Positions 44,669-52,365 of a stretch of 64,000 bases of DNA are shown here, one piece after another; position 1 is the stretch's first letter; every line of letters begins with the position of its first letter. A model generated the notes under the pieces. The model did not search any database. It was given only the letters and a program-made list of their open reading frames with translations, and was not told where the DNA came from. Position numbers and translations under genes: made by a program. Source of the stretch: Pontibacter liquoris (GTDB lineage Bacteria > Bacteroidota > Bacteroidia > Cytophagales > Hymenobacteraceae); the NCBI RefSeq assembly GCF_022758235.1, contig NZ_JALEBG010000001.1, positions 1,922,001 to 1,986,000 on the forward strand, given 5' to 3'.

Positions 44669-46321
44669 ATGACACAGTACGACAGGTGGTCACATCCCCA
44701 CGACATTGATGAGCGGTACAGTAAACGCGTAGCATACTTCAGCATGGAGTTTGCCATTCACCAGGCTTTAAAAACGTATTCCGGGGGCCTTGGCTTCCTG
44801 GCCGGTTCCCATATGCGAAGCGCCTTTGACCTGCGCCAAAACATGATCGGCATCGGCATACTTTGGGAGTATGGTTACTATGACCAGGAGCGGAAAGAAG
44901 ACCAAACCATGCGGGTGCAGTTCATCCAGAAACTTTATACGTACCTGGAAGACAGCGGCATTACGGTAACCGTGCAGGTAAATAACCACCCGGTGCTGGT
45001 AAAAGCGATGGTGCTGAAGCCTGAAACGTTTGGCACCGTGCCAATGTATTTCCTGACCACCGATGTGCCGGGTAATGATCACCTAGCCCGCACCATCACA
45101 CACATGCTCTACGACCCGGAAGCCTCCACCCGTATCGCCCAGGGGATTGTGCTGGGGATAGGCGGCGCCAAAGTAGTAGAAGCTCTAGGCGGCGCCGAAA
45201 TTTACCACATGAACGAGGGGCACGCGCTTCCGCTCACCTTTCATTTGTATGATAAATACCGTGACCTGGAAGAAGTGCGCAAGCATGTGGTCTTTACTAC
45301 CCATACACCTGAGAAAGCAGGCAACGAGGAGCACGACATCCACTTTTTGGACCGTATGGGTTTCTTTAACAGTGTGCCCCTGGCCGAAGCCCGCAACATA
45401 ACGGGTATGCACGGGCAGATGTTCAATCATACTTTGGCAGCGCTGCGCTTAAGTAAAGTAGCGAATGGCGTGTCGCAGTTACATGGCGAGGTGGCTCAGC
45501 AAATGTGGTATGAGAATGAGGGCGTGTGCGAGATCAAAGCCATCACGAATGCGCAGAATGTTCCTTTCTGGATGGATGCTACGCTGAAGCAGGCGCTCGA
45601 CGACGATGATGACGCTGCGCTGGTGCGCCAAAAGGCAGCCATGAAACAGCAGTTGTTCGAAGTAGTAGCCAACCAGACCGGCAAGCTCTTCCAGCCTGAT
45701 GTGCTCACCATTGTATGGGCGCGCCGCTTTGCCGCATATAAGCGGGCCGACCTGCTCCTGCGCGACCTGGAGCGCTTTTATGAACTCATTGAACGCGCCG
45801 AACAACCCGTACAGGTTATCTGGGCCGGCAAGCCATACCCGTTCGATGCAGGCGCCGTGAATACGTTTGACATGCTCGTAAAGCTATCGTACGGGCGTAA
45901 GAACTTTGCCGTGTTAACTGGGTATGAACTGGAACTCTCCCGCAAATTAAAGCAGGGAGCCGATATCTGGCTCAATACGCCCCGGCGCCCACGTGAGGCA
46001 TCAGGTACCAGCGGTATGACGGCTTCCATGAACGGGGCTATTAACTTCTCGGTGCAGGATGGCTGGATACCCGAATATGCCCGCCATGGCGAGAACAGCT
46101 TTATCATTCCGGTGGCCGATACAAGCCTTCCGGTAGAAATGCAGGATGAGGCGGATTATACCAGTATGATGCAGATTCTCGAGTCTGAGATCATACCGGC
46201 TTATTACCTGGACAGGGAAAAATGGCTCAAGATCATGAAGCAAAGTATGCGCGATATCACTCCTACCTTTACGGCAGAGCGCATGGCCCGCGAATACTAT
46301 GACATTATGTATAACTACTGA
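44669..46321 (+). CDS. Alpha-glucan phosphorylase family protein (GT35, short form) lacking the usual PLP lysine
   Basis: 550 residues. It matches the short GT35 group (TIGR02094 type): VAYFSMEFAIHQALKTYSGGLGFLAGSHMRSA at the N-terminus (read across two segments), HMNEGHALPL, VFTTHTPEKAGNE, RRFAAYKRADLLL and EASGTSGMTASMNGA. Phosphorylases release glucose 1-phosphate from glycogen or maltodextrin using PLP bound to a Lys in EASGTxxMK. Here that position is Thr451 (ATG ACG). Either this subgroup works without a PLP Schiff base, for example as a plain glycosyltransferase, or it is inactive in phosphorolysis. It is cytoplasmic. Its stop is followed directly by heptad repeats and a 20-bp terminator. 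Confidence 0.8.
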   Translation: MTQYDRWSHPHDIDERYSKRVAYFSMEFAIHQALKTYSGGLGFLAGSHMRSAFDLRQNMIGIGILWEYGYYDQERKEDQTMRVQFIQKLYTYLEDSGITVTVQVNNHPVLVKAMVLKPETFGTVPMYFLTTDVPGNDHLARTITHMLYDPEASTRIAQGIVLGIGGAKVVEALGGAEIYHMNEGHALPLTFHLYDKYRDLEEVRKHVVFTTHTPEKAGNEEHDIHFLDRMGFFNSVPLAEARNITGMHGQMFNHTLAALRLSKVANGVSQLHGEVAQQMWYENEGVCEIKAITNAQNVPFWMDATLKQALDDDDDAALVRQKAAMKQQLFEVVANQTGKLFQPDVLTIVWARRFAAYKRADLLLRDLERFYELIERAEQPVQVIWAGKPYPFDAGAVNTFDMLVKLSYGRKNFAVLTGYELELSRKLKQGADIWLNTPRRPREASGTSGMTASMNGAINFSVQDGWIPEYARHGENSFIIPVADTSLPVEMQDEADYTSMMQILESEIIPAYYLDREKWLKIMKQSMRDITPTFTAERMAREYYDIMYNY

Positions 46322-46322
46322 T

Positions 46323-46357
46323 TGAGTTCCGAATTCTGAGTTCTGAGTCGCGAGTTA
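46323..46357 (+). repeat. Heptad array after the phosphorylase-family stop
   Basis: Five imperfect 7-base units starting one base after the stop codon: TGAGTTC, CGAATTC, TGAGTTC, TGAGTCG, CGAGTTA. The core is GAGTT. A related array follows the stop of the convergent amidohydrolase gene in that gene's sense direction. Confidence 0.55.
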
Positions 46358-46372
46358 TTTCATAATCTCCTT

Positions 46373-46419
46373 AAACAACAAGAGTCAGGCAATTAAATCT
46401 TGCCTGACTCTTGTTGTTT
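46373..46419. terminator. Bidirectional terminator, 20-bp stem
   Basis: Perfect inverted repeat, left arm 46373-46392 and right arm 46400-46419, with a 7-base loop. The core is AGAGTCAGGCAA/TTGCCTGACTCT, with A-rich left and T-rich right ends. It lies between convergent genes. Confidence 0.85.
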
Positions 46420-46505
46420 GATATCAAAGGATTTTATACTTGCTGGAGCGCTTATGCCGACGGAACATGAATAGCCTTAGGTATTAGGCCCATATTTCAG
46501 ATCTG

Positions 46506-46533
46506 TTAACTTTTAACTCTTAACTCATAACTC
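46506..46533 (-). repeat. Heptad array after the amidohydrolase stop
   Basis: On the minus strand, directly after the TAG stop (46534-46536): GAGTTAT, GAGTTAA, GAGTTAA, AAGTTAA. Four 7-base units with the same GAGTT core as the array at 46323-46357. Confidence 0.6.
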
Positions 46534-47814
46534 CTAAGGCTGCTTATATACAATGCCGTCTTTCATGACCAGCTGTACCTGCCGCACCTGCGCAATGCTA
46601 GTGGCTGGGTTGCCGCTTACGGCCACCAGGTCGGCCAGCAGGCCAGGTTTAATGCTGCCTACTTTGTCGCTGATCCCAAATACCTTTGCGTTTACGGCTG
46701 TTGCCGCATGCAGCACTTCCAGGGGTTTCATCCCATAATCTACCATCAGCTCCATTTCGCGGGCATTATCTCCGTGAGTATACACGCCCACATCGCCGCC
46801 CATACAAATGGTTACGCCGGCTTTCAGGGCCTGGGCAAAGCTCTGCCGTTTTTCCTGCAGGCGATCAGGTTCTGGCTGCTTGCCTTTTTGCCAGCCGCCA
46901 TACTGCGCAATAGCATCTCCGGCTGCCAGGGTGGGGCAGAAGGCCACGCCCTGCTTCTTCATCAGCCGGAAGATCTCGGGCGTTGCGGCATCACCATGCT
47001 CAATGGTGGCAACACCAGCCATGATTGCCCGCCGCATCCCCTCAGCCGTAGAGGCATGCGCTACTACTGGCCGGCCGCTGCTATTTGCTGTTTCAACCAT
47101 TGTTTTAAGCTCCGCCTCGGTAAAGGTAGGCCGCGCCTCGCCGTTAGCTCCCCAACGGTAATCGGCGTATACTTTGATAATGTCTGCTCCCTTGCCGATC
47201 TGGGTACGCACTTCTTTTATCAGCGCATCCACGCCATCTGCCTCGGCAGCACCCAGTACGGGGCCTTCCAGGTCGGCACTAAGCACTTTCGGGCCGTAGC
47301 TGCCCGTCGCAACGATGGCTTTGGTAGCTACCAGCATACGGGGGCCCGGCACCACGCCTTTCGTAATTGCTTGTTTTAAACCCAGATCATCATAGTTAGC
47401 GCCTTCCGTGCCCAGGTCACGCACGGTGGTAAAGCCCGCCAGCAGCGTGTTGCGCGCATGTACGGTAGCCCGGGCCGTGCGTTCCGCCCTGGATTCTTTC
47501 AGCACCTGGTCATTCCAACTTGTTTCGTTGTAAGGATGCAGAAAAAGATGGCTGTGACCTTCAATGAGGCCCGGCAGCAGGGTTGTGCCTTTCAGGTCGA
47601 TCAGCGTTGCACCGGCAGGCGCCTGCACCTGGGGGCCAACAGCTTCGATGCGGTTTCCGTGCACCAGCACCTGCCAGCCCTCGTGCAGTTGCTCGCCATC
47701 AAACACGCGGTCGGGTTTTAATAAATAATAAGATGGGGAGGCATTGGTCTGCGCCAGCACACCTTTAAAAGGCAGCAGAGCCAGCAGCAAAAGAAAAAGT
47801 AGTTTTCGTGCCAT
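46534..47814 (-). CDS. Secreted metal-dependent amidohydrolase (imidazolonepropionase/prolidase-like)
   Basis: 426 residues from ATG 47814. Signal peptide MARKLLFLLLLALLPFKGVLAQ, so it is periplasmic. Amidohydrolase superfamily motifs: GLIEGHSHLF (metal His pair), TTVRDLGTEG, Lys in DIIKVYAD (possibly carboxylated), VVAHASTAEG, IEHGD, and Asp in CMGGDVGV. It ends with the small beta domain (GSIKPGLLADLVAVSGNP). Relatives act on Xaa-Pro dipeptides, imidazolones or similar cyclic amides; the substrate is not defined. A TTG two codons upstream was rejected as start. Confidence 0.85.
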   Translation of the reverse strand: MARKLLFLLLLALLPFKGVLAQTNASPSYYLLKPDRVFDGEQLHEGWQVLVHGNRIEAVGPQVQAPAGATLIDLKGTTLLPGLIEGHSHLFLHPYNETSWNDQVLKESRAERTARATVHARNTLLAGFTTVRDLGTEGANYDDLGLKQAITKGVVPGPRMLVATKAIVATGSYGPKVLSADLEGPVLGAAEADGVDALIKEVRTQIGKGADIIKVYADYRWGANGEARPTFTEAELKTMVETANSSGRPVVAHASTAEGMRRAIMAGVATIEHGDAATPEIFRLMKKQGVAFCPTLAAGDAIAQYGGWQKGKQPEPDRLQEKRQSFAQALKAGVTICMGGDVGVYTHGDNAREMELMVDYGMKPLEVLHAATAVNAKVFGISDKVGSIKPGLLADLVAVSGNPATSIAQVRQVQLVMKDGIVYKQP

Positions 47815-48226
47815 AAGCAAGCAGGGGTTTGATGTTGAAGTATAGGAGGTTGCCGTTTCCGCATATAGGGCAGCAACGGTAAATATACCAGCGCTTAGGT
47901 ATAATGCGTTGCAAGTAAAGAAAAAAGCATTGATTGGAACGTATGTGCTACAGAAGCAACATTGGTCAGGTTGTTTAAAGGGATTGATTATACTTGCCTG
48001 AAATAATAAACTCTCTTTTACAAACAGGAATAGCTGTTACGAGCCTGGTCGGAAAAACTGCTTACATTATTTTATTTTTCGCTTTAACAGCATATGCTGT
48101 TAAAGCGTGCCCTAATGCCTAATGTATAGAATGCTGGCACCAAAGCATGTTACTTCGTACATTAAAAAAAGATGCTTACAGGTTAATGAGCATTTACATT
48201 TCCCAAATTATTAAAAACTGTTAAGT
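47815..48226. other. Divergent intergenic region between amidohydrolase and nhaA
   Basis: About 410 bases containing a perfect 28-bp palindrome at 48080-48107 and AAGTATA/TATACTT near 47841 and 47990. It must hold the promoters of both genes; no perfect TAnnTTTG box was found. Confidence 0.45.
48080..48107. promoter_or_regulatory. Perfect 28-bp palindrome upstream of nhaA
   Basis: The half-site CGCTTTAACAGCAT is followed at once by its exact complement ATGCTGTTAAAGCG. There is no T-run downstream on either strand, so it is not a terminator. It could be an operator for a dimeric regulator or a cruciform. Confidence 0.5.
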
Positions 48227-49438
48227 ATGCTGTCAAAATTAAATGTTGCTTCCTTTAAAAATTTTTTAAAATCGGGCTCTGTTGGCGGCTTTATCTTAAT
48301 AAGCTGTGTTGTAATTTCTTTGATACTGGCAAATTCTCCTCTTGGGCCGGCTTTTACGCAGGTGCTTGCTCATGAAATAGGGTATGAATCCGATTTGCTG
48401 CAATTACGCTACCCTGTTCTGTTGTGGATCAATGACGGGCTGATGGCTGTGTTTTTTCTGTTAGTAGGCCTGGAAATTAAACGAGAGCTTGTAGAAGGGG
48501 AGTTGTCTTCTTTTAAACAGGCTGCTTTGCCTGTGTTTGCTGCTATCGGCGGAATCATTGTTCCCGCTGCTATTTATGCTCTCATTAATAAAGACACAGC
48601 TACAGCAAGCGGCTGGGGCATACCTATGGCTACCGATATAGCCTTTGCCATAGCCATTATTTCGCTTTTGGGCAATCGGGTGCCACTCTCGTTGAAAGTC
48701 TTTTTAACTGCCCTGGCTATCGTAGATGATCTGGGCGCTATTCTGATCATTGCGCTCTTTTATTCAACTGAAATGCACCTGAATTACCTATTGTATGCAA
48801 TTGGTATATTTGGCCTGCAGCTTGTCTTTAATCGCATTGGCATTAAAAATATCTGGTTCTACCTGCTGCCTGGCGTGGTGATGTGGTACTTCATTCATCA
48901 TTCAGGCATACATGCCACCATTGCGGGCGTGCTTACCGCTCTGACTTTACCTACCACCCCCGACGAAACAGAGTCTCCTCTCGAGAAATTAGAGCATGCA
49001 TTAACCAAGCCCGTAAATTTTCTCATCATGCCCATTTTTGCACTCGCCAACACCAATATACGATTTGAGGCAGCCATGCTCGATGGTCTGACCAGCAGCT
49101 TAGGCCTGGGAATAATTTTAGGCTTGTTGGTGGGCAAACCGGTCGGCATTTTCTGCTTTTCCTGGCTTTCGGTCAAGCTCGGCATCAGCTCCCTTCCTTC
49201 AGACGTCACATGGTTGCAGGTACTGGGATTAGGGTTAGTGGCTGGTATAGGCTTTACGATGTCTATTTTTATTGCCTTGCTTTCTTTTAATGATCCTGTC
49301 TTTCAAACCCAAGCCAAATTTGCCATTCTGATTGCCTCCCTTATCGCCGCAACGTTAGGGTTTCTGTTCTTAAAAAAGCTAAGTGCTATAAACAAACAAC
49401 CAGAGATAAAGGGAACTGCATCGAAAATTGTTAGCTAA
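48227..49438 (+). CDS. nhaA: Na+/H+ antiporter NhaA
   Basis: 403 residues, polytopic inner-membrane protein. NhaA family motifs: NDGLMAVFFLLVGLEIKREL, MATDIAFAIAII (unwound helix 4 region), TALAIVDDLGAILII with the paired Asp residues that bind Na+/H+, and GIGFTMSIFIA near the end. It exports sodium in exchange for protons for salt and pH homeostasis, which suits a marine or soil Bacteroidota. It is monocistronic, divergent from the amidohydrolase. Confidence 0.95.
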   Translation: MLSKLNVASFKNFLKSGSVGGFILISCVVISLILANSPLGPAFTQVLAHEIGYESDLLQLRYPVLLWINDGLMAVFFLLVGLEIKRELVEGELSSFKQAALPVFAAIGGIIVPAAIYALINKDTATASGWGIPMATDIAFAIAIISLLGNRVPLSLKVFLTALAIVDDLGAILIIALFYSTEMHLNYLLYAIGIFGLQLVFNRIGIKNIWFYLLPGVVMWYFIHHSGIHATIAGVLTALTLPTTPDETESPLEKLEHALTKPVNFLIMPIFALANTNIRFEAAMLDGLTSSLGLGIILGLLVGKPVGIFCFSWLSVKLGISSLPSDVTWLQVLGLGLVAGIGFTMSIFIALLSFNDPVFQTQAKFAILIASLIAATLGFLFLKKLSAINKQPEIKGTASKIVS

Positions 49439-49670
49439 TCATAGCTTTCATTTTTAAATATCAGTGCCAATGAGTCATAGGAGTATAGTATAGTAAGCGT
49501 AGCCATCATACATCAGCATGATTTATGTGCTGTCTGTAGAGCAAAGTGGCCGGCAATAGTCTCTCTGTATCGCTTAAGAAGTGGGTAGAAGTAAATTTGT
49601 GTTGGATGTGGAAGCGTACGAACCAGATAGGCATGTTTGTAACAATCCGAAAGAAGTAGGCCTAAAGCAG

Positions 49671-49703
49671 AAAACGCTTGCAAGTTTTCACTTACAAGCG
49701 TTT
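49671..49703 (-). terminator. Terminator of tRNA-Met (minus strand)
   Basis: Inverted repeat AAACGCTTG (49672-49680) / CAAGCGTTT (49695-49703). Read on the minus strand the hairpin ends in TTTT and lies just after the tRNA 3' end. Confidence 0.7.
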
Positions 49704-49717
49704 ATCATACTTAATTG

Positions 49718-49791
49718 TAGCGGGGAGCAGAATCGAACTGCCGACCTCAGGGTTATGAATCCTGCGCTCTAACCATCTGAGCTACCCCGCC
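49718..49791 (-). tRNA. tRNA-Met (anticodon CAT)
   Basis: 74 bases on the minus strand. Acceptor GGCGGGG pairs with CCCCGCT through a G-U first pair. The D arm is GCTCAGATGGTTAGAGC. The anticodon loop TTCATAA sits in a CAGGA/CCCTG stem with one A-C mismatch next to the loop. T arm motif GTTCGATT is present. CCA is not encoded. The D-arm and acceptor are of the elongator type; the three G-C pairs of initiator tRNA are absent. Confidence 0.92.
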
Positions 49792-49801
49792 GAATCGGGT
49801 G

Positions 49802-49833
49802 CAAATATAGCGGAATGTTTTTTAAACAAGCAA
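49802..49833 (-). promoter_or_regulatory. Promoter of tRNA-Met
   Basis: On the minus strand TATATTTG occupies 49809-49802, a full match to TAnnTTTG. TTG elements lie 17 bases (49827-49829) and 21 bases (49831-49833) upstream. The box is 10 bases before the tRNA 5' end. Confidence 0.7.
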
Positions 49834-49923
49834 GCTTCTGTCTAAAAAAAAATATTTTACTTTTGATATATTTATGGAATCGAAAATAAATACTATACTT
49901 ACTCAGACTCTTACAATATCTAT

Positions 49924-50328
49924 ATGACGAAGGCTACCAGAATAAAGTTTGTGCGGGAGTATCCGATCAATGCATCCGCCAAGCTCCTTTACCCTTACCT
50001 GAGCACAGCGAGTGGCCTGGCGCAGTGGTTCAGCGATGAAGTAAAGATTGATCATGATAAAATTTTCAACTTTGTGTGGGACGGGCGCAATCACTACGCC
50101 GAGATGACGGGCTTGCGCACCAACCGCTCGGTACGCTTCAATTTTCTGAGTGAAGACAAAAAGCCGCTTGTCGATGCGCCATACATTGATTTCTCCATCG
50201 AATCGAGCGAGCTGACACAGGAACAGTTTCTTAAAGTAGTGGACTACTCAAACGAGGATGATATGGAAGAACTGGAAGAGTTATGGGATAATCTGATGCA
50301 AAACCTGCGCGAAACAGTAGGAGGGTAG
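49924..50328 (+). CDS. START-like (AHSA1/SRPBCC) domain protein
   Basis: 134 residues. One helix-grip domain: FVREYPINASAKLLYPYLSTASGLAQWF is the typical N-terminus (read across the first strand and helix), followed by strands VRFNFL and YIDFSIESSELT, and a long acidic C-terminal helix (NEDDMEELEELWDNLMQNL). SRPBCC proteins bind hydrophobic ligands. Bacteroidota members of this kind are usually listed as START-like without known ligand. It lies directly before an LptF/LptG permease that has its own promoter. Confidence 0.82.
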   Translation: MTKATRIKFVREYPINASAKLLYPYLSTASGLAQWFSDEVKIDHDKIFNFVWDGRNHYAEMTGLRTNRSVRFNFLSEDKKPLVDAPYIDFSIESSELTQEQFLKVVDYSNEDDMEELEELWDNLMQNLRETVGG

Positions 50329-50329
50329 C

Positions 50330-50358
50330 TTGCAATCTGCCCGGTCTGTTTATATTTG
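50330..50358 (+). promoter_or_regulatory. Promoter of the LptF/LptG gene
   Basis: TTG at 50330-50332, 18 bases, then TATATTTG at 50351-50358 followed by C. The expected transcript start is about 60 bases before ATG 50427. This supports the shorter start, since the TTG-started longer frame begins only at 50367. Confidence 0.65.
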
Positions 50359-50426
50359 CACGATTTTTGGCTGCTGATTGTTCTGTTTACCAGGCTGCCA
50401 GAACCTATTTTGCCGCACAGGCCCTC

Positions 50427-51845
50427 ATGAAGAAATTAGATAAGCTTATATTAAGGTCGTTTATCGGCCCTTTCATACTTACGTTTGCGGTGGTAGAGTT
50501 TATTCTACTCACGCAATACATGCTCAAATACCTCGACGAGCTGGTGGGGAAAGACCTGGGCGCGGAGGTTTTCGGAGAACTGCTCTTCTACTTCAGCCTT
50601 AACATGGCGCCTGTGGCAATGCCGCTGGCGGTCCTGCTTTCGTCACTGATGACCTTTGGTACCCTGGGTGAACACCATGAACTGACAGCCATCAAAACCT
50701 CGGGCATTGCCTTGCCGCGCATCCTGCGCCCGGTTTTCTTTTTGGTTGTTGGTCTTTCTGTCGGTGCCTTTTTCTTCAACAACACCATTGTACCTAAAGC
50801 TAACCTGAAAGCCTACAGCCTCCTCTGGGATATCCGGCAGAAAAAGCCTACCATGAACTTTAAGGAAGGCGCCTTTTATAACGGACTTCCCGGCTATAGC
50901 ATCAAGATCAATAAAAAGCTGGCCGATGGCAAATCGCTGCAGGATGTGATGATCTACGATCACTCGCAGGGAGGGTCCAACACCAAGGTCATACTGGCTG
51001 ACTCAGGCCGCATGTATACCAAGTATAACGACACCTACTTGATCCTGGAGTTGTTTGATGGCAACATGTATGTGGACCAGGGCAACGCCGGCAATATCCG
51101 CAACAACAACGGCGATCAGTTCACGCGCCAGAAGTTTGATGAGAGCAAGATCGTGCTGAGCCTGGCCTCCTTTAACCTCGATCGCACCCGTGAAGAGTTG
51201 TTCTCGGACAACAAGATGATGAAGGATATCAGCCAACTCACCCAGGTAACCGATTCGTTGCGGCGCTACAGCAACAAAGAGCAAAAGCTGTATGCCCCTA
51301 ACGTAGATCCTTTTTACATGTACTTCAAAGCCGACACCGGGCAGGTAAAGAATGGGCTGCGGCTGACGGGCAAGAAGGTGGAAAAAAAACTAAGAGAGCC
51401 GAAAGCTGATGTAATAACCATTGCCATTAACAAGGCCCGGAATGTAAAGAGCTTTACGGCCAGCTACCTGGAGCGCATCAATACCACCATACGCGATGCC
51501 AACAACTATGAGATCGAGATCTGGCGCAAGTATACTCAGTCGGCTGCCATTCTGATCATGTTCCTGATCGGTGCGCCGCTCGGTGCGATCATTAAAAAAG
51601 GCGGGCTTGGTGTGCCGGTGCTCATCTCCATCATCTTTTTTATTCTGATGTACGTTATGGCTATACTTGGAGAAAAGTGGGCGCGCGAAGGGTTAGTTTC
51701 GGTAGGAGCCGGTATGTGGGGCGCCAACCTCATCCTGCTGCCAATCGGGTTATTCTTCCTCTACCAGGCCCGCAATGACTCCAGTTTGCTGGAAATAGAT
51801 TTCTGGCGAAAACTCATGACGCGCCTGCGCCGCAATAAGATTTAA
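50427..51845 (+). CDS. LptF/LptG-family lipopolysaccharide transport permease
   Basis: 472 residues. N-terminal helix after MKKLDKLILRSFIGPF, then three hydrophobic segments including MAPVAMPLAVLLSSLMTFGTLGEHHELTAIKTSGI (the coupling-helix region of YjgP/YjgQ proteins, in two parts), a large periplasmic beta-jellyroll part (about 130-370), and a final three-helix bundle (IGAPLGAIIKKGGLG, FILMYVMAILGEK). It works in the inner membrane with LptB to extract LPS. ATG 50427 was chosen because the extension to a TTG at 50367 is not conserved-looking. It is probably one of two such genes in the genome. Confidence 0.9.
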   Translation: MKKLDKLILRSFIGPFILTFAVVEFILLTQYMLKYLDELVGKDLGAEVFGELLFYFSLNMAPVAMPLAVLLSSLMTFGTLGEHHELTAIKTSGIALPRILRPVFFLVVGLSVGAFFFNNTIVPKANLKAYSLLWDIRQKKPTMNFKEGAFYNGLPGYSIKINKKLADGKSLQDVMIYDHSQGGSNTKVILADSGRMYTKYNDTYLILELFDGNMYVDQGNAGNIRNNNGDQFTRQKFDESKIVLSLASFNLDRTREELFSDNKMMKDISQLTQVTDSLRRYSNKEQKLYAPNVDPFYMYFKADTGQVKNGLRLTGKKVEKKLREPKADVITIAINKARNVKSFTASYLERINTTIRDANNYEIEIWRKYTQSAAILIMFLIGAPLGAIIKKGGLGVPVLISIIFFILMYVMAILGEKWAREGLVSVGAGMWGANLILLPIGLFFLYQARNDSSLLEIDFWRKLMTRLRRNKI

Positions 51846-51873
51846 TATGCAGGAAAAAAGATGTATGGGATTA

Positions 51874-51907
51874 TTGTTTTAAAGTTTAATTAAATTCTAT
51901 ATCTTTG
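51874..51907 (+). promoter_or_regulatory. Promoter of rpsO
   Basis: TTG at 51874-51876, 23 bases of AT-rich spacer, then TATCTTTG at 51900-51907 followed by C. Full TAnnTTTG match, about 55 bases before the rpsO start. Confidence 0.7.
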
Positions 51908-51961
51908 CGGCTTATACAGCATCTTTTGCCAAGAAAAACAGATTGATATTTTTTATACGCA

Positions 51962-52237
51962 ATGAAATTAACTACTGAAGCGAAACAAGAAATTTTTGAA
52001 AAGCACGGTGTGGCTAAGACTAAAACAGATACTGGTTCTGCCGAGTCACAGATCGCCCTTTTCACTACGCGCATCTCTGACCTGACAGAGCACCTGAAGA
52101 TCCACAAGAAAGACTTCAGCACTCGTTTAGGCCTTTTGAAGCTGGTTGGTAAAAGAAGAAGATTACTCAACTACCTGCAGAAAACAGAGATTGAACGATA
52201 CAGAGCTATTATTGCCGAGCTTGGTATCAGAAAATAA
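51962..52237 (+). CDS. rpsO: 30S ribosomal protein S15
   Basis: 91 residues, the usual length. S15 signature: [49 protein letters not shown] (seen in consecutive parts), with the conserved H and RR motifs that contact 16S rRNA helix 22. It is followed by pnp after 128 bases, the widespread rpsO-pnp order. The gap carries a hairpin that may act as terminator or RNase-processing site, as known in E. coli. Confidence 0.97.
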   Translation: MKLTTEAKQEIFEKHGVAKTKTDTGSAESQIALFTTRISDLTEHLKIHKKDFSTRLGLLKLVGKRRRLLNYLQKTEIERYRAIIAELGIRK

Positions 52238-52251
52238 GCTATTCTAGGGTC

Positions 52252-52287
52252 AAGGGAATTCTTACAAGGGATTCCCTTATCTTTTTT
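52252..52287 (+). terminator. Hairpin between rpsO and pnp
   Basis: AAGGGAAT (52252-52259) / ATTCCCTT (52271-52278) with an 11-base loop, followed by ATCTTTTTTA. A good terminator or attenuator; some read-through to pnp is expected. Confidence 0.7.
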
Positions 52288-52365
52288 ATGCCTTCCTTTC
52301 TTTTTGCAAGTACCCGACAGCAACTACAATGGGTAGTTCTGTTTTTGATGATAAACTAATTGACG

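Noticed and set aside
50367..50426. 20-codon TTG-started extension of the LptF/LptG gene
   Set aside because: The promoter at 50330-50358 and the typical MKKLDKLILRSF start support ATG 50427.
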